Positions 45,400-56,079 of a stretch of 64,000 bases of DNA are shown here, piece after piece. Source of the stretch: Acanthococcus lagerstroemiae (taxonomy: Eukaryota; Arthropoda; Insecta; Hemiptera; Eriococcidae). A program made the translations under genes and the position numbers. The stretch covers positions 5,253,683 through 5,317,682 of the forward strand of contig CM063108.1 in assembly GCA_031841125.1 (NCBI GenBank), written 5' to 3'. Numbering within the stretch: the first letter of the stretch is position 1; every line of letters starts with the position of its first letter. The notes under the pieces were generated by a model that saw nothing but the letters and a program-made list of their open reading frames with translations, was not told where the DNA came from and did not search any database.

Positions 45400-46240
45400 A
45401 ACGATTAACCTTGATGTAGTTTTAATGAGCCTGAAAACAATCTTGACCGAGTTCATGGAATCATAATTGAGTATCATCCAATGACATTAGTTCTAATTAG
45501 TCTTAGCGTAGTTTTAACGTATTTCAATTGAGACTTCACTAGATTCAGTGCGCTTGTACATTGACTTAACGAGTTTTCACGGGTCTTATGCGTCTATACC
45601 AATCTGAACGGGATCTTGTCTTCAAGTAGTCTAAACAACTCGTTAATAGACTTAAAAGGGTCAACCAGTTCTAACCTGGTCTTAACTAATCTTACCAAGA
45701 TACGAAGAGTCTCATCAATATCCTCTGTTATTAGAAAAATATTTGAGTCTTGACAGAGTCTTTACGTATTTTAACATTGATTTAACGAGTTTTAATATCT
45801 TTAGTAGAGTTTCCAAATGCTTTAGCGGAAGCCTTACTAATCATCACAAATTTTAATAGGGTGTCGCATCTAGTCTCAACGTGATTGCAAATTGAGTTGC
45901 ATTAACGTTTCAGCGGTTTTACGTCTGAAAAAAAGCAAACAATTTTAGCTTAGTCATTACTAATCTTAACTAGATTTCAGTGGTCTTAACAGAGCATCAG
46001 ATAGTCTACCAGAATTTAATGAGTTTCAGTTAGTTTTACTGCGGGCTTCCGGAATCTGAACTGGGTCCGAAGGAGGTACCATCAGTCTTTCTCCTAGTGT
46101 GTGTACTGAGAATCTAACCTCTACCTGAATTAGTTTTGCCATGAGTTTCAGGAATCTGAAATGAGTCTTACGGAGATACTATCAACATTCCTCCCAAACG
46201 AGTGTATTACGTAAGAACGTAACTTCAACGCCCTCCTGAT
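45400..46240. repeat. Fuzzy repeat field, GTCTTAAC/GAGTTTTAA words
   Basis: About 840 bases in which AGTCTTAACGAGTTTT-like words recur every 25-30 bases in varied forms (TAGTCTTAGCG, CGAGTTTTCACGGGTC, TGGTCTTAACTAATC). This is the longest example of the repeat style also seen at 1, 1370, 8155, 21600 and 62090. No reading frame. Confidence 0.5.
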
Positions 46241-46628
46241 TGGGAACCAACACTAGATGAGTTGGCTACCTGAAATCTGAAAAATGGCTGGGGTAAATGT
46301 TATCCTAGAATCCAGCCAGGCAAGCAGCCAGCAAGTAAGCGAGTCAGACAGCGCGTGAGAAAGCGTATCCTTCATCTTGTTTCTCTTAGCATACTTTTGT
46401 ATACGTATGGTTTTTCTGGACTATTTATCAGAGAAGCATGAAGAAAAAGCGGCGGTCCTTCAGTACGAGTCAACTAATCTGAGGAAGAATAAGTTGCGCA
46501 TCCTCGTTGGGTTTTCTGTTAACTTTCGTAATTCAGAGACTGTATACTCGTCAAAGAAACAAAGGTGAAAAGGAATTCTGATTTGTCAGTTTTTTTTTCA
46601 GTGGAGATACTGTCACTAATAGCGGAGC

Positions 46629-46876
46629 TAGAGACGTACCGAAGACGTGTTTTCTGGACGGGGGGAGGGGGTCAAAAATTGTGAAAGTCCCAACTGGCTC
46701 AACTCAAAATTCCCACGTATTACTGTTTTGTTGTTGTTGTTGTTGTTGTTGTACTGGCTAAAAAAAGAAAAAAACCTTCTGACTTGTTATATTTTGGATT
46801 TTTCCAACTTTTGATCTATCTGCTAAAATTTCCCAACTCTGGTGAAGGCTTCCGTGCCCCCTTATTTTCGTCCCTG
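46629..46876 (+). mobile_element. hAT-type MITE, family C, copy B
   Basis: It starts TAGAGACGTACCGAAGA (consensus CAGAGACG) and ends CCCTTATTTTCGTCCCTG, as in copy A. The shared interior includes CTCAACTCAAAATTCCCA and CTAAAATTTCCCAACTC. A TTG repeat lies at about 46731-46752. No matching 8-base duplication could be read, so the flanks have diverged or one edge is altered. Confidence 0.8.
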
Positions 46877-49020
46877 ACTGAAATGGTAAATTTTCCCATT
46901 TGCTGAGTGAAAAATTCCTAGAAGGGGTTGTAAATTGCCACCTATCGGTAGGGTCCTGAGCGGAGCATCAAAAGGGGAGCGTTATATTTGGACTAGATTG
47001 TCCTTCCCTGCGTGAACTTAGAACTAGCTTATTTTACCTCCCCCCCTCCCCACCTCTGGCTCTGTTGCGTCGAGTCTTTCTTTTTTGTATCTCTGTGATA
47101 ACGATACCTTACTGTACCTATCTTTCTTCATCTTTTTCTAAATTAAGTTTCAGTTTCAGTTCAGAGTTTGGATTTTGGTTCTCTAGAATTGGCTTACGGG
47201 TACCTTATCGAGTTCGGGTGTCCGGTGCTCAATTTCATCGGGTTTAGTATTCAGTATTGTTCATTTTCTCGGCTTTTATCTATTTATTTTTTCCGAGGTT
47301 GGATTTGGTGTAAGTTCTGGTTCGACTTCTCCGGTTCGGTTGCATTATTTTCTATCGCTGACTTTTTGACGAACTGCTCGTTCAACGTCGTCGGTCTCAG
47401 GGATGGTTATACGGGAACGTCAGTCGGTACCAAGCTACGAACACCGATGCTTATTGTGTGTTCAGCACTTCCGTTCTCAGGAGAAACCATTCGCACCGAC
47501 TCTCGATGTTGATCTCGATCACTTTGTGCAAGACGCTCGAACGTCTTAGGTGCGAATTCCGGAACTCTTTTTCGTTTTTCGTCGCCTTTATTTGAACGGG
47601 CGTAAAAATTAAATATTTACCGACGCCGTTCGGGCGAGCATATCGACGTACAGTGAAAATCTCTGACATAGAGGCTTTGGAAGTCTATGCGCGATGAACT
47701 GGCGATAAAACCTTCGCCAGTATGTGCGCGGGTTGGCCATAATGTCGCATCATTTGCATTATGTGAACCAATTCAAGCCGTTTTCTCAATGGTTAAGGAG
47801 ATGAACAAATCCAAACAGTCTATTAACGTGTGATGTATACGGTGTGAGATCTGAGAGGGGAAACTAGCCCCTATAGTATGGCCATTTTTCCAGGTCGGCA
47901 ATTCGAAGTTCAGGGCGGGGAGGGGGTTAACAATTTCAGCTTCCAACTTTCTGTAAACATCAAGCAAAACTAAAAAATGAACCTTGATTTCGGAAAATCT
48001 TCTAGAAAGCAATTTGTCAGCTGAGTGGAGGCATCGCTGCCTTTGTTCTTTCTATCCCATCCCCCTTGATTTCACGGGTTAGGAAGAAAATCTAGCGTCG
48101 GTGATAAGGCGCGTCAGTTCATTCGAATCTGAATACGATCGAATTTCGTCCTTCAGATTTGCGTAAGAATGTTTTCGCTGCATCCTGGAGCGCCACAATA
48201 TTAGGTGCACGGTTGCACACCTCTTTGCTGCTAATTAGATCTAATTAACGCGAGCGTTGAGCAGACGGGTTGGGCGGAAAAACGCGTGTAGTCTACAATT
48301 AAAGATACTCTGCAAACTGCGATTGGTCATGAAATGTCAAGTCACCTCCTGGACCTCGATCGGCTATCTTCAGAACGAACGTGACACTGATGGCACTGAA
48401 AAATATATGACCGAAGAAGGTGCAGACGATATACGAACATTCGTACTCTCAGTGTGGTACACGCTGCAATTGCATACTATGTATGCGGATCGCTAATGTG
48501 CTTTCGTGAACAAACGTGTCACAGTAAACGAGAGTGACAATATCGGTCGCCATTATCTGTTCGTGTACGTTTACGCCGTGACGTGGAAATTACCATAAAT
48601 GATTGCAACTGTCACCGGTATACAGTCGACACCTATCACCAGTCACCACACAGTAGCATGCTGTTAAGACTGCTGTGGAACCGCTGGTAGCTTGGTGCGT
48701 TCTTATAGAAAAGGCCTGGAGCGAGGTCGACGTGTAAATAAGCCAATGACAAGGCCAGTTGATATCTTGAGGCATCAGGTGCGTGAGGTGAATGAACCTT
48801 TCAACGAATTCAACAGATTATAGAAGTGTTCTTGTCTGCACGACCTTTAGTGAGCTGTAGATTTCGGGTGAAAATGTACCTTGGCGTTTGCTCTTGCCAC
48901 TACCAGCTGGGCGACTGCAAAACTGGATGGTAAGAATAAGGGGGGGGCGTAAAACCCACGTGCAGATTGCGTTTATTATTTCATACTAGCTTGTATGGCT
49001 GATTAGTGAGATATCATTAT
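46877..49020. other. Unrecognised sequence with a 16-bp palindrome
   Basis: No gene or repeat family member is recognisable. At 48232-48247 lies the perfect palindrome TAATTAGATCTAATTA, containing two homeodomain-like TAATTA cores, in a non-repetitive CpG-containing stretch. AAGACGCTCGAACGTCTT at about 47530 forms a 6-base stem. Confidence 0.35.
48232..48247. promoter_or_regulatory. Perfect palindrome with paired TAATTA cores
   Basis: TAATTAGATCTAATTA reads the same on both strands and could bind a homeodomain dimer. There is no gene evidence nearby; the regulatory role is a guess from the motif. Confidence 0.25.
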
Positions 49021-49245
49021 CAGTGGCGTGCATTTCCAGGCAAGCAAGGTAAGCGCCGCTTACCCTGAAAATTCCCGAGAAAATAAGTTTTCATATACAA
49101 TATCACTTTATTAAAAAAAGATACAATAAGATGTACCGGTGGGTCTACATAAAAGAAAGGGGAAAAAAATATTTTTACTTCAAGGGAAAAAAAAAAAAAC
49201 CGAAACAATTTCTTCTTTTCTTCTTCTTTCGGGTATTGGAAAACT

Positions 49246-49635
49246 TCATTCCAAATCTTCTTCCGAAATGGATAATGATTCGCTCATGGAAGAGCCCGAT
49301 GGATTCATGACCATTTTTAACGATGAATAAGAGCGCTTCAAGGCAGTATGCATTCTTTTCAATTCTCGTTTTAACGTGTAAACATCGTCCTCATCATTGT
49401 TGAACGTTGGAAATGTTTCGAATATGTGTGAGCAAGCCATAGATTCAAACAGTTTCAAATTCAGGTCATCACTTTTTAATCGATATAATGTTAGAGTCTT
49501 GATATGTGGGCGAAATTCTGTTCCAAGTGTGAAAATACCAGCCTGTCTCAAAAATTTGAATTCTGTGCTGTTGTCCACTCGTATGAACTGTTGAATCTCT
49601 AAATACATATTCAGTACGATTTTCATAATTTTCAA
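49246..49635 (-). CDS. Unrecognised 129-codon open frame in the hAT element
   Basis: A minus-strand open frame with ordinary composition, including FLRQAGIFTLGTEFRPHIKT, the helical stretch YTLKRELKRMHTALKRSYSS and an acidic Ser/Glu-rich end (SESLSISEEDLE). Frame-shifted text upstream (to about 49780) includes GCQCRSRRNQKVYC. I do not recognise a family. It may be the remnant of another element-encoded protein; being open for 129 codons with normal amino-acid use makes pure chance less likely, but nothing else supports it. Confidence 0.3.
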   Translation of the reverse strand: MKIMKIVLNMYLEIQQFIRVDNSTEFKFLRQAGIFTLGTEFRPHIKTLTLYRLKSDDLNLKLFESMACSHIFETFPTFNNDEDDVYTLKRELKRMHTALKRSYSSLKMVMNPSGSSMSESLSISEEDLE

Positions 49636-49834
49636 TTCGGTAAGCGGGTGATTTGCTTTTCCTTATTGATTTTTTAGTATGGCTAGGAACTGTGGTGCCA
49701 GTTCCTTCACAATAAACTTTCTGGTTTCTTCTACTTCTGCACTGGCAGCCAAGCTTTCCCTTTTTCAGAATCTCTATCACCCTTAGAACTGGTTCAAATT
49801 TTACAGTCGATGAATATTTAGCTTTGAGCTAGCA

Positions 49835-49953
49835 ACGGCAATGAGGAAAGCAATGGCAAACTACCCCGACTAAGGCTACCCAGGAAAGTCGCGTGTCAGA
49901 AACTGCGATCGCCAACGTCCGGCATCTGGTACGGCACCTGAAGAAGAAGATAC
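49835..49953 (+). mobile_element. SINE family B, 3' fragment
   Basis: From GCAACGGCAATGAGGAAAGC through GAAACTGCGATCGCCAACGT to CGGCACCTGAAGAAGAAGA it matches the 3' part of the SINE at 2779-3251 with few changes. The tRNA head is missing, so it is 5' truncated. It lies inside the hAT element at 49021-51130. Confidence 0.85.
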
Positions 49954-50359
49954 AATATCAACTTCAACTTGTAACAAATAAAAGATAATGAAACATGGGA
50001 AAAACAGCGACTGTATTGACGCTTATGCTCAAGTATACATATAATAAATTCACGGGAGAGTGAGGAGATAATTGGAACAGAAGCATATCCAATCCTCGTA
50101 CATGTGTATATTTATATAGGCCAGCGAGGTATGCGTCGGATCTAACGCTTCCTTTCCATACTGCATGCATCGCACGACTTACACTCCGCCTCTGTGTTAA
50201 TTACCAACACAAAAATACACTAGCATGTTTAACGACAAAACCTGTGCGTTTGGTTGCGTGTTCTGGAAGCGCTTTGAGTCAGGCTTGGCTACACGCGAAC
50301 GTCGAAGTTGACAGTGAAACGTGATTATGTTCTTCTACTAGTCAACGCGTTATGTGTGA

Positions 50360-51037
50360 ATGCTCTTTTTTTTTTTGCCCACAAAATGCGTATTTAAGAT
50401 CTTATTGGAAACCCGTTTTCACGGCTTACTCTTAATGAACAATCAGAAATTGAAAACTGAGCAAAAGAAAGCTGGTTCGATTTTTACTAGACATTTCCAC
50501 ATATCGCAGTATGAAAACATTTCGTGGTTAACCAGTTGTGAAGATGGTGGAAAACTGTTTTGTTGGCCATGTCTATTCAGGGACGTGCCGATAGAGGGGG
50601 CAACTCCCTCTCCCCCGTCTAAGAATTTTTCGTTTAGCAGTTGGGAAAATTTATTATTTTCATCAGGTGGAGTTGGGAAGATCCAACAAGTTAGGTTTTC
50701 CCCCTTGTTTTGATACTTGGGAATTGAGTTGAGAAGTTGGAAAAATCCAACAAGTTAGTTTTTTTTTTTTTTACTTTGATGTTTGGGAATTTTGAGTTGA
50801 GTCAGTTGAAAAAATCCAACTAGTCAAAAGTTTTTTTTTTTTTTTTTTTTTGATACTTGGTAATTTTGAGTTGAGTCAGTTGGGACCTTCACAATTTTGC
50901 ACCCCCCCCCCTGCCCCATGAAAAACTCTTTGGTATGTCCGCGTGTCTGTTATTCATCAGAGAAAAGAATAAATGCATTTATTATTTAATGATCCTACAT
51001 AGGGATTCGACAACTTGAACAATTTGATCAATGCTGT
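50360..51037 (+). pseudogene. hAT-type transposase N-terminal zinc finger (TTF type), interrupted
   Basis: The frame reads FKILLETRFHGLLL, AGSIFTRHFHISQY, SWLTSCEDGGKLFCWPCL, is interrupted by the MITE at 50578-50943, and resumes CLLFIREKNKC, then GFDNLNNLINAV with one TAG stop before GF. The order of W-L..C....K.FC.PCLLF and GF.NL..L..A is that of the TTF-type zinc finger at the N terminus of hAT transposases and related ZMYM1/ZNF862-like proteins. Nothing of the RNase H-like catalytic core follows. The MITE entered exactly between the two halves of the CLLF codons. Confidence 0.82.
50578..50943 (-). mobile_element. hAT-type MITE, family C, copy C, internally expanded
   Basis: In inverse orientation to copies A and B, it runs from CAGGGACGTGCC to GGTATGTCCGCG and is flanked by TGTCTATT (50570-50577) and TGTCTGTT (50944-50951), an 8-base duplication with one change. 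Inside, a unit of about 70 bases (TTGATACTTGGGAATTTTGA, GTTGAGTCAGTTGG, AAAATCCAACAAGTTAG, then a T tract) is present about three times, making this copy about 366 bases against 229 and 248 in the others. Confidence 0.88.
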
Positions 51038-51239
51038 TTTGTAGTTGTATGTTTCATACTTTTATTCTGATTTTTACTTCACCGCTAGGCTTATCGCTTA
51101 CCTCCTAGGAAAACTCACCGCACGCCATTGAATACTACACTCGATTATAAAAGCATGATATTCGAAATGTCGGTATCTAGAGCAGAACCTCCCGGCCAAA
51201 GTGCCGCGGATCTTAACCAAGGGTACCATAGAACACAGC

Positions 51240-53480
51240 TGTGAAAACGTGACCAGAGCCATAATCATAACTATAACATAAATTTGTGAGGTAACTGTAA
51301 GATAACCGTAACAGATATTCAAAAGGTCGGCATAGAACTATAAATAATAGTTGAAATTGTGAAATAACCGGTTATTTGGCCGGATTTATGTTTATTACCC
51401 GCTACTTAAATATTAATAACCGTTATTTTAGTTGGTTTTTAAATACGCATAACGTAACAGTAATTTATTTTGTCGTAATAATTACATACTGACTGATAAC
51501 CAAAATTTTCAACCGTAACCATAACATAAATGTGTGAAATAACTATACGATAACCATAGCAAATATACGAAAAGACAACATAAAATTGTAAATAACGGTT
51601 AAAATTCTGAAATTTATTCAATCTAATTTGTGAGGCTTGATTGTTAGCTGCCATTATTTTCACTGATACCGTAAAAATGACTGATTCTGTAACAGCCATA
51701 ACACTTCAGATGATTTTCATTATATAAATGTGTTAAATAACTGTACAGATACTTATCCGAAAAATCAACATAACGCTGCAAATAACGGTTAAAATCTGAA
51801 ATAGCTGGTTAGTTAGTCTAATTTGTGATCACTTGACTACTATATAACTCAGGCCCGTAGCTAATACCAGGACAGCCAGGGCGAAGCTCTGGCTGGCAAG
51901 CGCGCCTCCTTGGGTAGCACATTCTTTTAAAAAAAAATAAATAAAAAAATAATGAATGATGCGAGCGAAAGTTTTTTGTGTTGTACCCTTATGGCTCAAA
52001 CCCTAGTCGACTATCAAATGTCCTGGCACATACAAGCGGTTAGCTACGGGCCTGACACAATTGTAAAAAACTGTGTGAAATAATCGTAATATCGGATATC
52101 CAAGAGGTCTGCATAAAACCGGGTGTCTAAAAGGCCAGCAGAAAACTGTAAATAACTGAAAACGTAAAAAAGCAAGTTGTAATCATTCACCGTTATTTAA
52201 CAAAGGTTAATTGTTATTACTTAACCGTAACATAATGTGAGAAATAATACGATATCCAAAAAGTCAACATTATAAATTATAACTGTTGAAAGGCTTTGCC
52301 CAAATTTTTGATTATTAACCATAGCCCATTATTGTTACTGGATTTTACATACGCATATTAGCTAAATTTGCAATAATAAGAACTAGCTAAGCTACCCGCC
52401 ACTTCATCATCGGTGGTGCACAATAATTATGGATAAAAATTATTATTTGTTTCAATGGTAATTGATCAGCCTAAACATTCGGATTGTATTCCATTTCAAA
52501 AGAAAAGGAACTTCATAGGAGAGCAGGAGGGTAGAAGCAGAAGTAGAAATTGACAACTCTTCACCACTCATATCTGATAACACTCTTATTGTCTCCCCGT
52601 CAAAATTAACGCAATTTCTTCGAAATTGTGTACTTACAAATCTTGAAGTACTCGAATTTGAAATTTCAGTCCTCCCATTTCCCATGCACATAAAAGTTGG
52701 CCGAATGATTGGCACTTTTTTTTTCTTTTTTGAAAATTACCGACTTGAAACCGATTAAATTATTTTGTTTTCAATCAGAAAAATAAATTTATGCCTCCTT
52801 TGACCTTTGAAAATGTTGGACTCATTTTCAAACATTTCAGAACTTTTAAAGATATTTTAGAAATGTTCTGGACTATTTTTTATAGCGGGTCAAATGGTAA
52901 CATTGACGCGTTCGGTCGTACTCCATTTCAATGCAATACTGTAATCTTCCCATAGATAGCGTTGCGTACGTCGTGACAACCACTTCGACATAATACTTGC
53001 GTTGTGTTCGGTGTTCTTTGAAAATCGATTATTATTCATTAATAATTTTTTGTGAAATATATCTCAAATTCTAGAGGAGGTCAACAGCTATAAGATACCA
53101 CAAACGCCAATGGTCGTCAGTGGGCGGTTGCACTGGAAAATGAGCATACACAAAAACCTACTTTTCCTTTTATATAGTAGATTAGATTATAACGGTATGA
53201 TTTTCGCAACCATAACATAAATGTATGAAATATCCATAACATAACCATAACACATGTCCAAATGGGCAACGTAAAACTGTAAATAACAGTTAAAATTTTG
53301 AAACAATAGTTACCGACCTAATTTGTAGTTATTAACCGTTTTTTCATCGTTAATGACCATAATCTTTGTTAATTTTTAAATACCCGTGACATAGCAGAAA
53401 CCAATGTTACAGTACTTACAACATAACAACGACATGACAGTAACAGATTTCCCAATATTCTCGGTTTTTACAGCTCTACC
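51240..53480. repeat. AT-rich diverged repeat field, about 250-bp unit
   Basis: Units contain, in order, AACCATAACATAAATGTGTG, AAATAACTGTA, GATAACCGTAACAGATATCC, AAAAGGTCAACATAAAACTG and TAAATAACGGTTAAAAT, then GAAATAACCGGTTATT and TAATTTGTG. Starts lie near 51267, 51518, 51723, 52060, 52225 and 53207. The short word AACCGTTATT and its complement recur throughout. A MITE (51850-52054) and unrelated sequence (52380-53190) interrupt the field. No coding potential. Confidence 0.7.
51850..52054. mobile_element. MITE with CAGGCCCGTAGCTAA inverted ends, 205 bp
   Basis: The left end CAGGCCCGTAGCTAA is mirrored perfectly by the right end (TTAGCTACGGGCCTG). CAGGAC-like words lie inside both. It sits in the AT-rich repeat field. 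The 8-base flanks ATATAACT and ACACAATT do not match, so no duplication is visible. Terminal CAGG suggests a hAT element, but that is tentative. Confidence 0.8.
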
Positions 53481-53489
53481 ATAAGCTAC

Positions 53490-55470
53490 AAACCATTATC
53501 AGGTGCACATTTCCCTTGCATTTCGTTTTGTACTAACAATATGACGTGTTTCTCTTAAGAACTCACTCAATGCAAAATGACATCATGTTTGAGTTACTGG
53601 TACCATCGGCTGGACTGAAGTGTCAGTCATCATTCTGTCTTACGCTATCCTTACTTACTTACTTTATTCATAACAAATTCAAAATTCTGAAAATATATTG
53701 TGGCTTCCGTAGAGCCTCGGCTTCTCCCAGTGCATTTGAATTTTAGATCGACGGGTTTTGGAAAGAAACACTTTTAAGTTTAAATGTGTTTTTCGTAGAA
53801 AGATGCGAGTGGTACATTTTTCGGAGCTTATTAGCATTTTCTCGCGGAAATTCTGCCCCTCCCCAGCTATCTTTTAGTGTGCTTATCGGGAACCAGACAT
53901 TGGCAGATTCCAGTCAAGTGACACTCTTGATAAAGTAGTCAGGAAAGAGGGTAGTTTTCCATTGTTGAGTATTTACTTCCTCGTGCCAAAGAGGTGTGCG
54001 TACGGGAATCATACAACGTTGAGTATGCCAGCCGCCAAGTATCCGCAATGCATCAGTATCCGCCCTTCCAGTACTGATAGGAACGTGCTTTGTGAGTAAT
54101 ACCTTGCTCTGGAGAACTGACGAGGGACTTCAGAGCGCGCTATCCGTCTACCTCGATTAGTATTGCAGTACCTCTTTCGTTGAAATGTTGGCGAGGAAAT
54201 TGAAATCTGTTTAATAGCTAAATAGTGGGAATCAAACTCAGGTCTCAAAGATGCAAGGTAGAGGTATGTTATCTCCAAGTTTCAGAAAAGCATACCAAGC
54301 TACGAGCGATACAAAATTACTACCACGGATTGTATCGTGATAATGGGGTAACCTGTTCCGTGAAGAATCCTTAGCTTCGACGAAATGACAAGGTCTCTTC
54401 TACCTTAGAGTTAATCCTGATGCTTTTCGGAACTTAGATACATGTCGGAATTTCATGTTTTTATGATGAAACGAAATTCTGCATCAGTCAGCTGTACTAA
54501 AAGAACCCAATTAGTGTCTGCCTTTTCCAAGGTCCTGAAGTATAAAATAAAGGAAGTTTCCTGTAGTTCGCGTCTCGGATAATGTTTTTGTCCGTCTTAA
54601 CGGTTACGTTGCTGCGCGTTACATCAAAACGAAGGTGATGCGGCGAATACGTTCAAATAAGAGCAGCCTTTCAAGTAAATTCAACGAAGAACGCTTTTTT
54701 GGTCTCATCCGACAACTAACTAGTTGGGCTTAGTTTTTCCTGGGAGCTTACAATAAGATTATGCTGTACTCGTAAGTTATTTCGAGGGGAAATTGAATCC
54801 ATCTTTGGAAGCGGTTTTATATATCCACATTATTATTATTATTATTATTTTTTTCTTCAGAAGCTCGCTCAACATTCGCTCGCCGCCAAAGTGAGGCTGC
54901 GACCGTGTTTTCGTTTGTTTCTCTATTTTTCTTCGTCATTATTCCAGAATTGCCTGCCTGGTGTTTTACATTTGAATAGGATTTTAGTCTTTGCTATGTC
55001 TCGGTCTCTCTCTCACTCGCAGTGGAATCCGGTAACGCCCCTGCGATAATCCGCAAGAGCGGCGAAAAAGACGTCCGCGTTCGTCCGAAATATGGAAATG
55101 CGACGCCGAATAACAGGCAGACTGTATGCCATTACAGGCTGAAATACTCCCACCAGCGAGGTTTCGTTTCATTAGCCTGAGCTGTGTTATATACTGCTCG
55201 GGCTGGCTGATCTTCGATTCCACTCGAGCATTCGAGCTTAACGGTAGTCGGACTGGAATATTTTACTCGCCTATGTCTCCTGCTACATATACGGTTGTAG
55301 GCCTTGCGAGTTCACCCTGTCTTTTTGGCGAAAATAACGCCCATCACAGCCGGAAACGTGGAGGCCTTTCCTCCTCATTAACGTTGATCAAGTGATGCTC
55401 GTAGATTGAGGAGGAGAAATTGACGTCAAAGGCACGCAAATATTGGGTTACGAGATAGTACAATGGCTCC
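53490..55470. other. Unrecognised sequence; weak CUB-like exon candidate near 55180-55290
   Basis: At about 55205-55290 (plus) an open frame reads STRAFELNGSRTGIFYSP, reminiscent of the start of a CUB domain (G.I.SP..P..Y). The conserved first cysteine is not present and splice sites are unconvincing. An ATT repeat lies at 54829-54849. Otherwise nothing is recognisable. Confidence 0.25.
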
Positions 55471-55479
55471 CTCTTAAGT

Positions 55480-56072
55480 TGTCATGGGGCTAACAACATT
55501 GAAATAAGAAGAGCTCAACTTACTGGAGAGGCTGTTGTACAACTAAGCCGTATTTGGAAGAGTCATGATACCAGGAAGAGAGACACGAAAATCAAAATGG
55601 TACAGACATTGATCTTCCCCACCGTGCTTTATAGAGCTGAAACTCGGACATTATGGAAAGTCGACCGAAATAAAACTGGGCCGCTAAGAACTCTGGATCT
55701 GAAGAAGGCTGCTTCGTGTGCCGTGGACAGCAAAGAGAACCAATGTGTCCATTGTGGATGTGATAGGAAGCACTGAACGGTTAAGCTCTATATGTACGCT
55801 TAGTTGAAATATGTATTTTGGTCACATCATGAGACTGGAAAATGACTATCTTGAGAGGCTGGTTATATATGGAAAGACAGAGGGTAGGTGGCTCCGTAGT
55901 CGTAGCCCAGTGAGGTGGACCGACCATATTTGAGACATATATGGAGAGCCAGTCCATGTTGTCGCAAAAAAAACACAAAAAACAGAGGACCGGGAAAAGT
56001 GGAGAAATTAAGTTGCAGCTCCGCCGGTATAGCTATGATCGGATCGATCGGCACTTCAAGAAGAAGATATCG
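55480..56072 (+). pseudogene. RTE-like LINE, 3' end
   Basis: Plus-strand pieces: IRRAQLTGEAVVQLSRIWKS, IKMVQTLIFPTVLYRAETRT, then in other frames YFGHIMRLENDYLERLVIYG, KTEGRWLRSRSPVRWTDHI-like text and a short basic end. This is the C-terminal region after the reverse transcriptase in RTE/BovB-like and related insect elements (LIFP..LYG.ET.TL, FGHIMR, GR...RW.D.I). Several frameshifts. It ends with GATCGGCACTTCAAGAAGAAG, very like the CGGCACTTGAAGAAGAAG end of SINE family B. Confidence 0.75.
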
Positions 56073-56079
56073 TGAGGCG

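Larger units (their letters stand above)
49021..51130. mobile_element. Decayed hAT element, 2.1 kb, with nested insertions
   Basis: The left end CAGTGGCGTGC followed about 15 bases later by AAGGTAAGCG is mirrored by the right end read inward, CAATGGCGTGC followed by GAGGTAAGCG. Inside are a transposase N-terminal fragment on the plus strand (50360-51037), a SINE-B piece and a family C MITE. The plus-strand transposase starts late and stops just before the right end, so its middle and C-terminal parts were probably deleted. The 8-base flanks ATCATTAT and AATACTAC do not match well, so pairing of the two ends rests on the terminal sequences. Confidence 0.6.
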
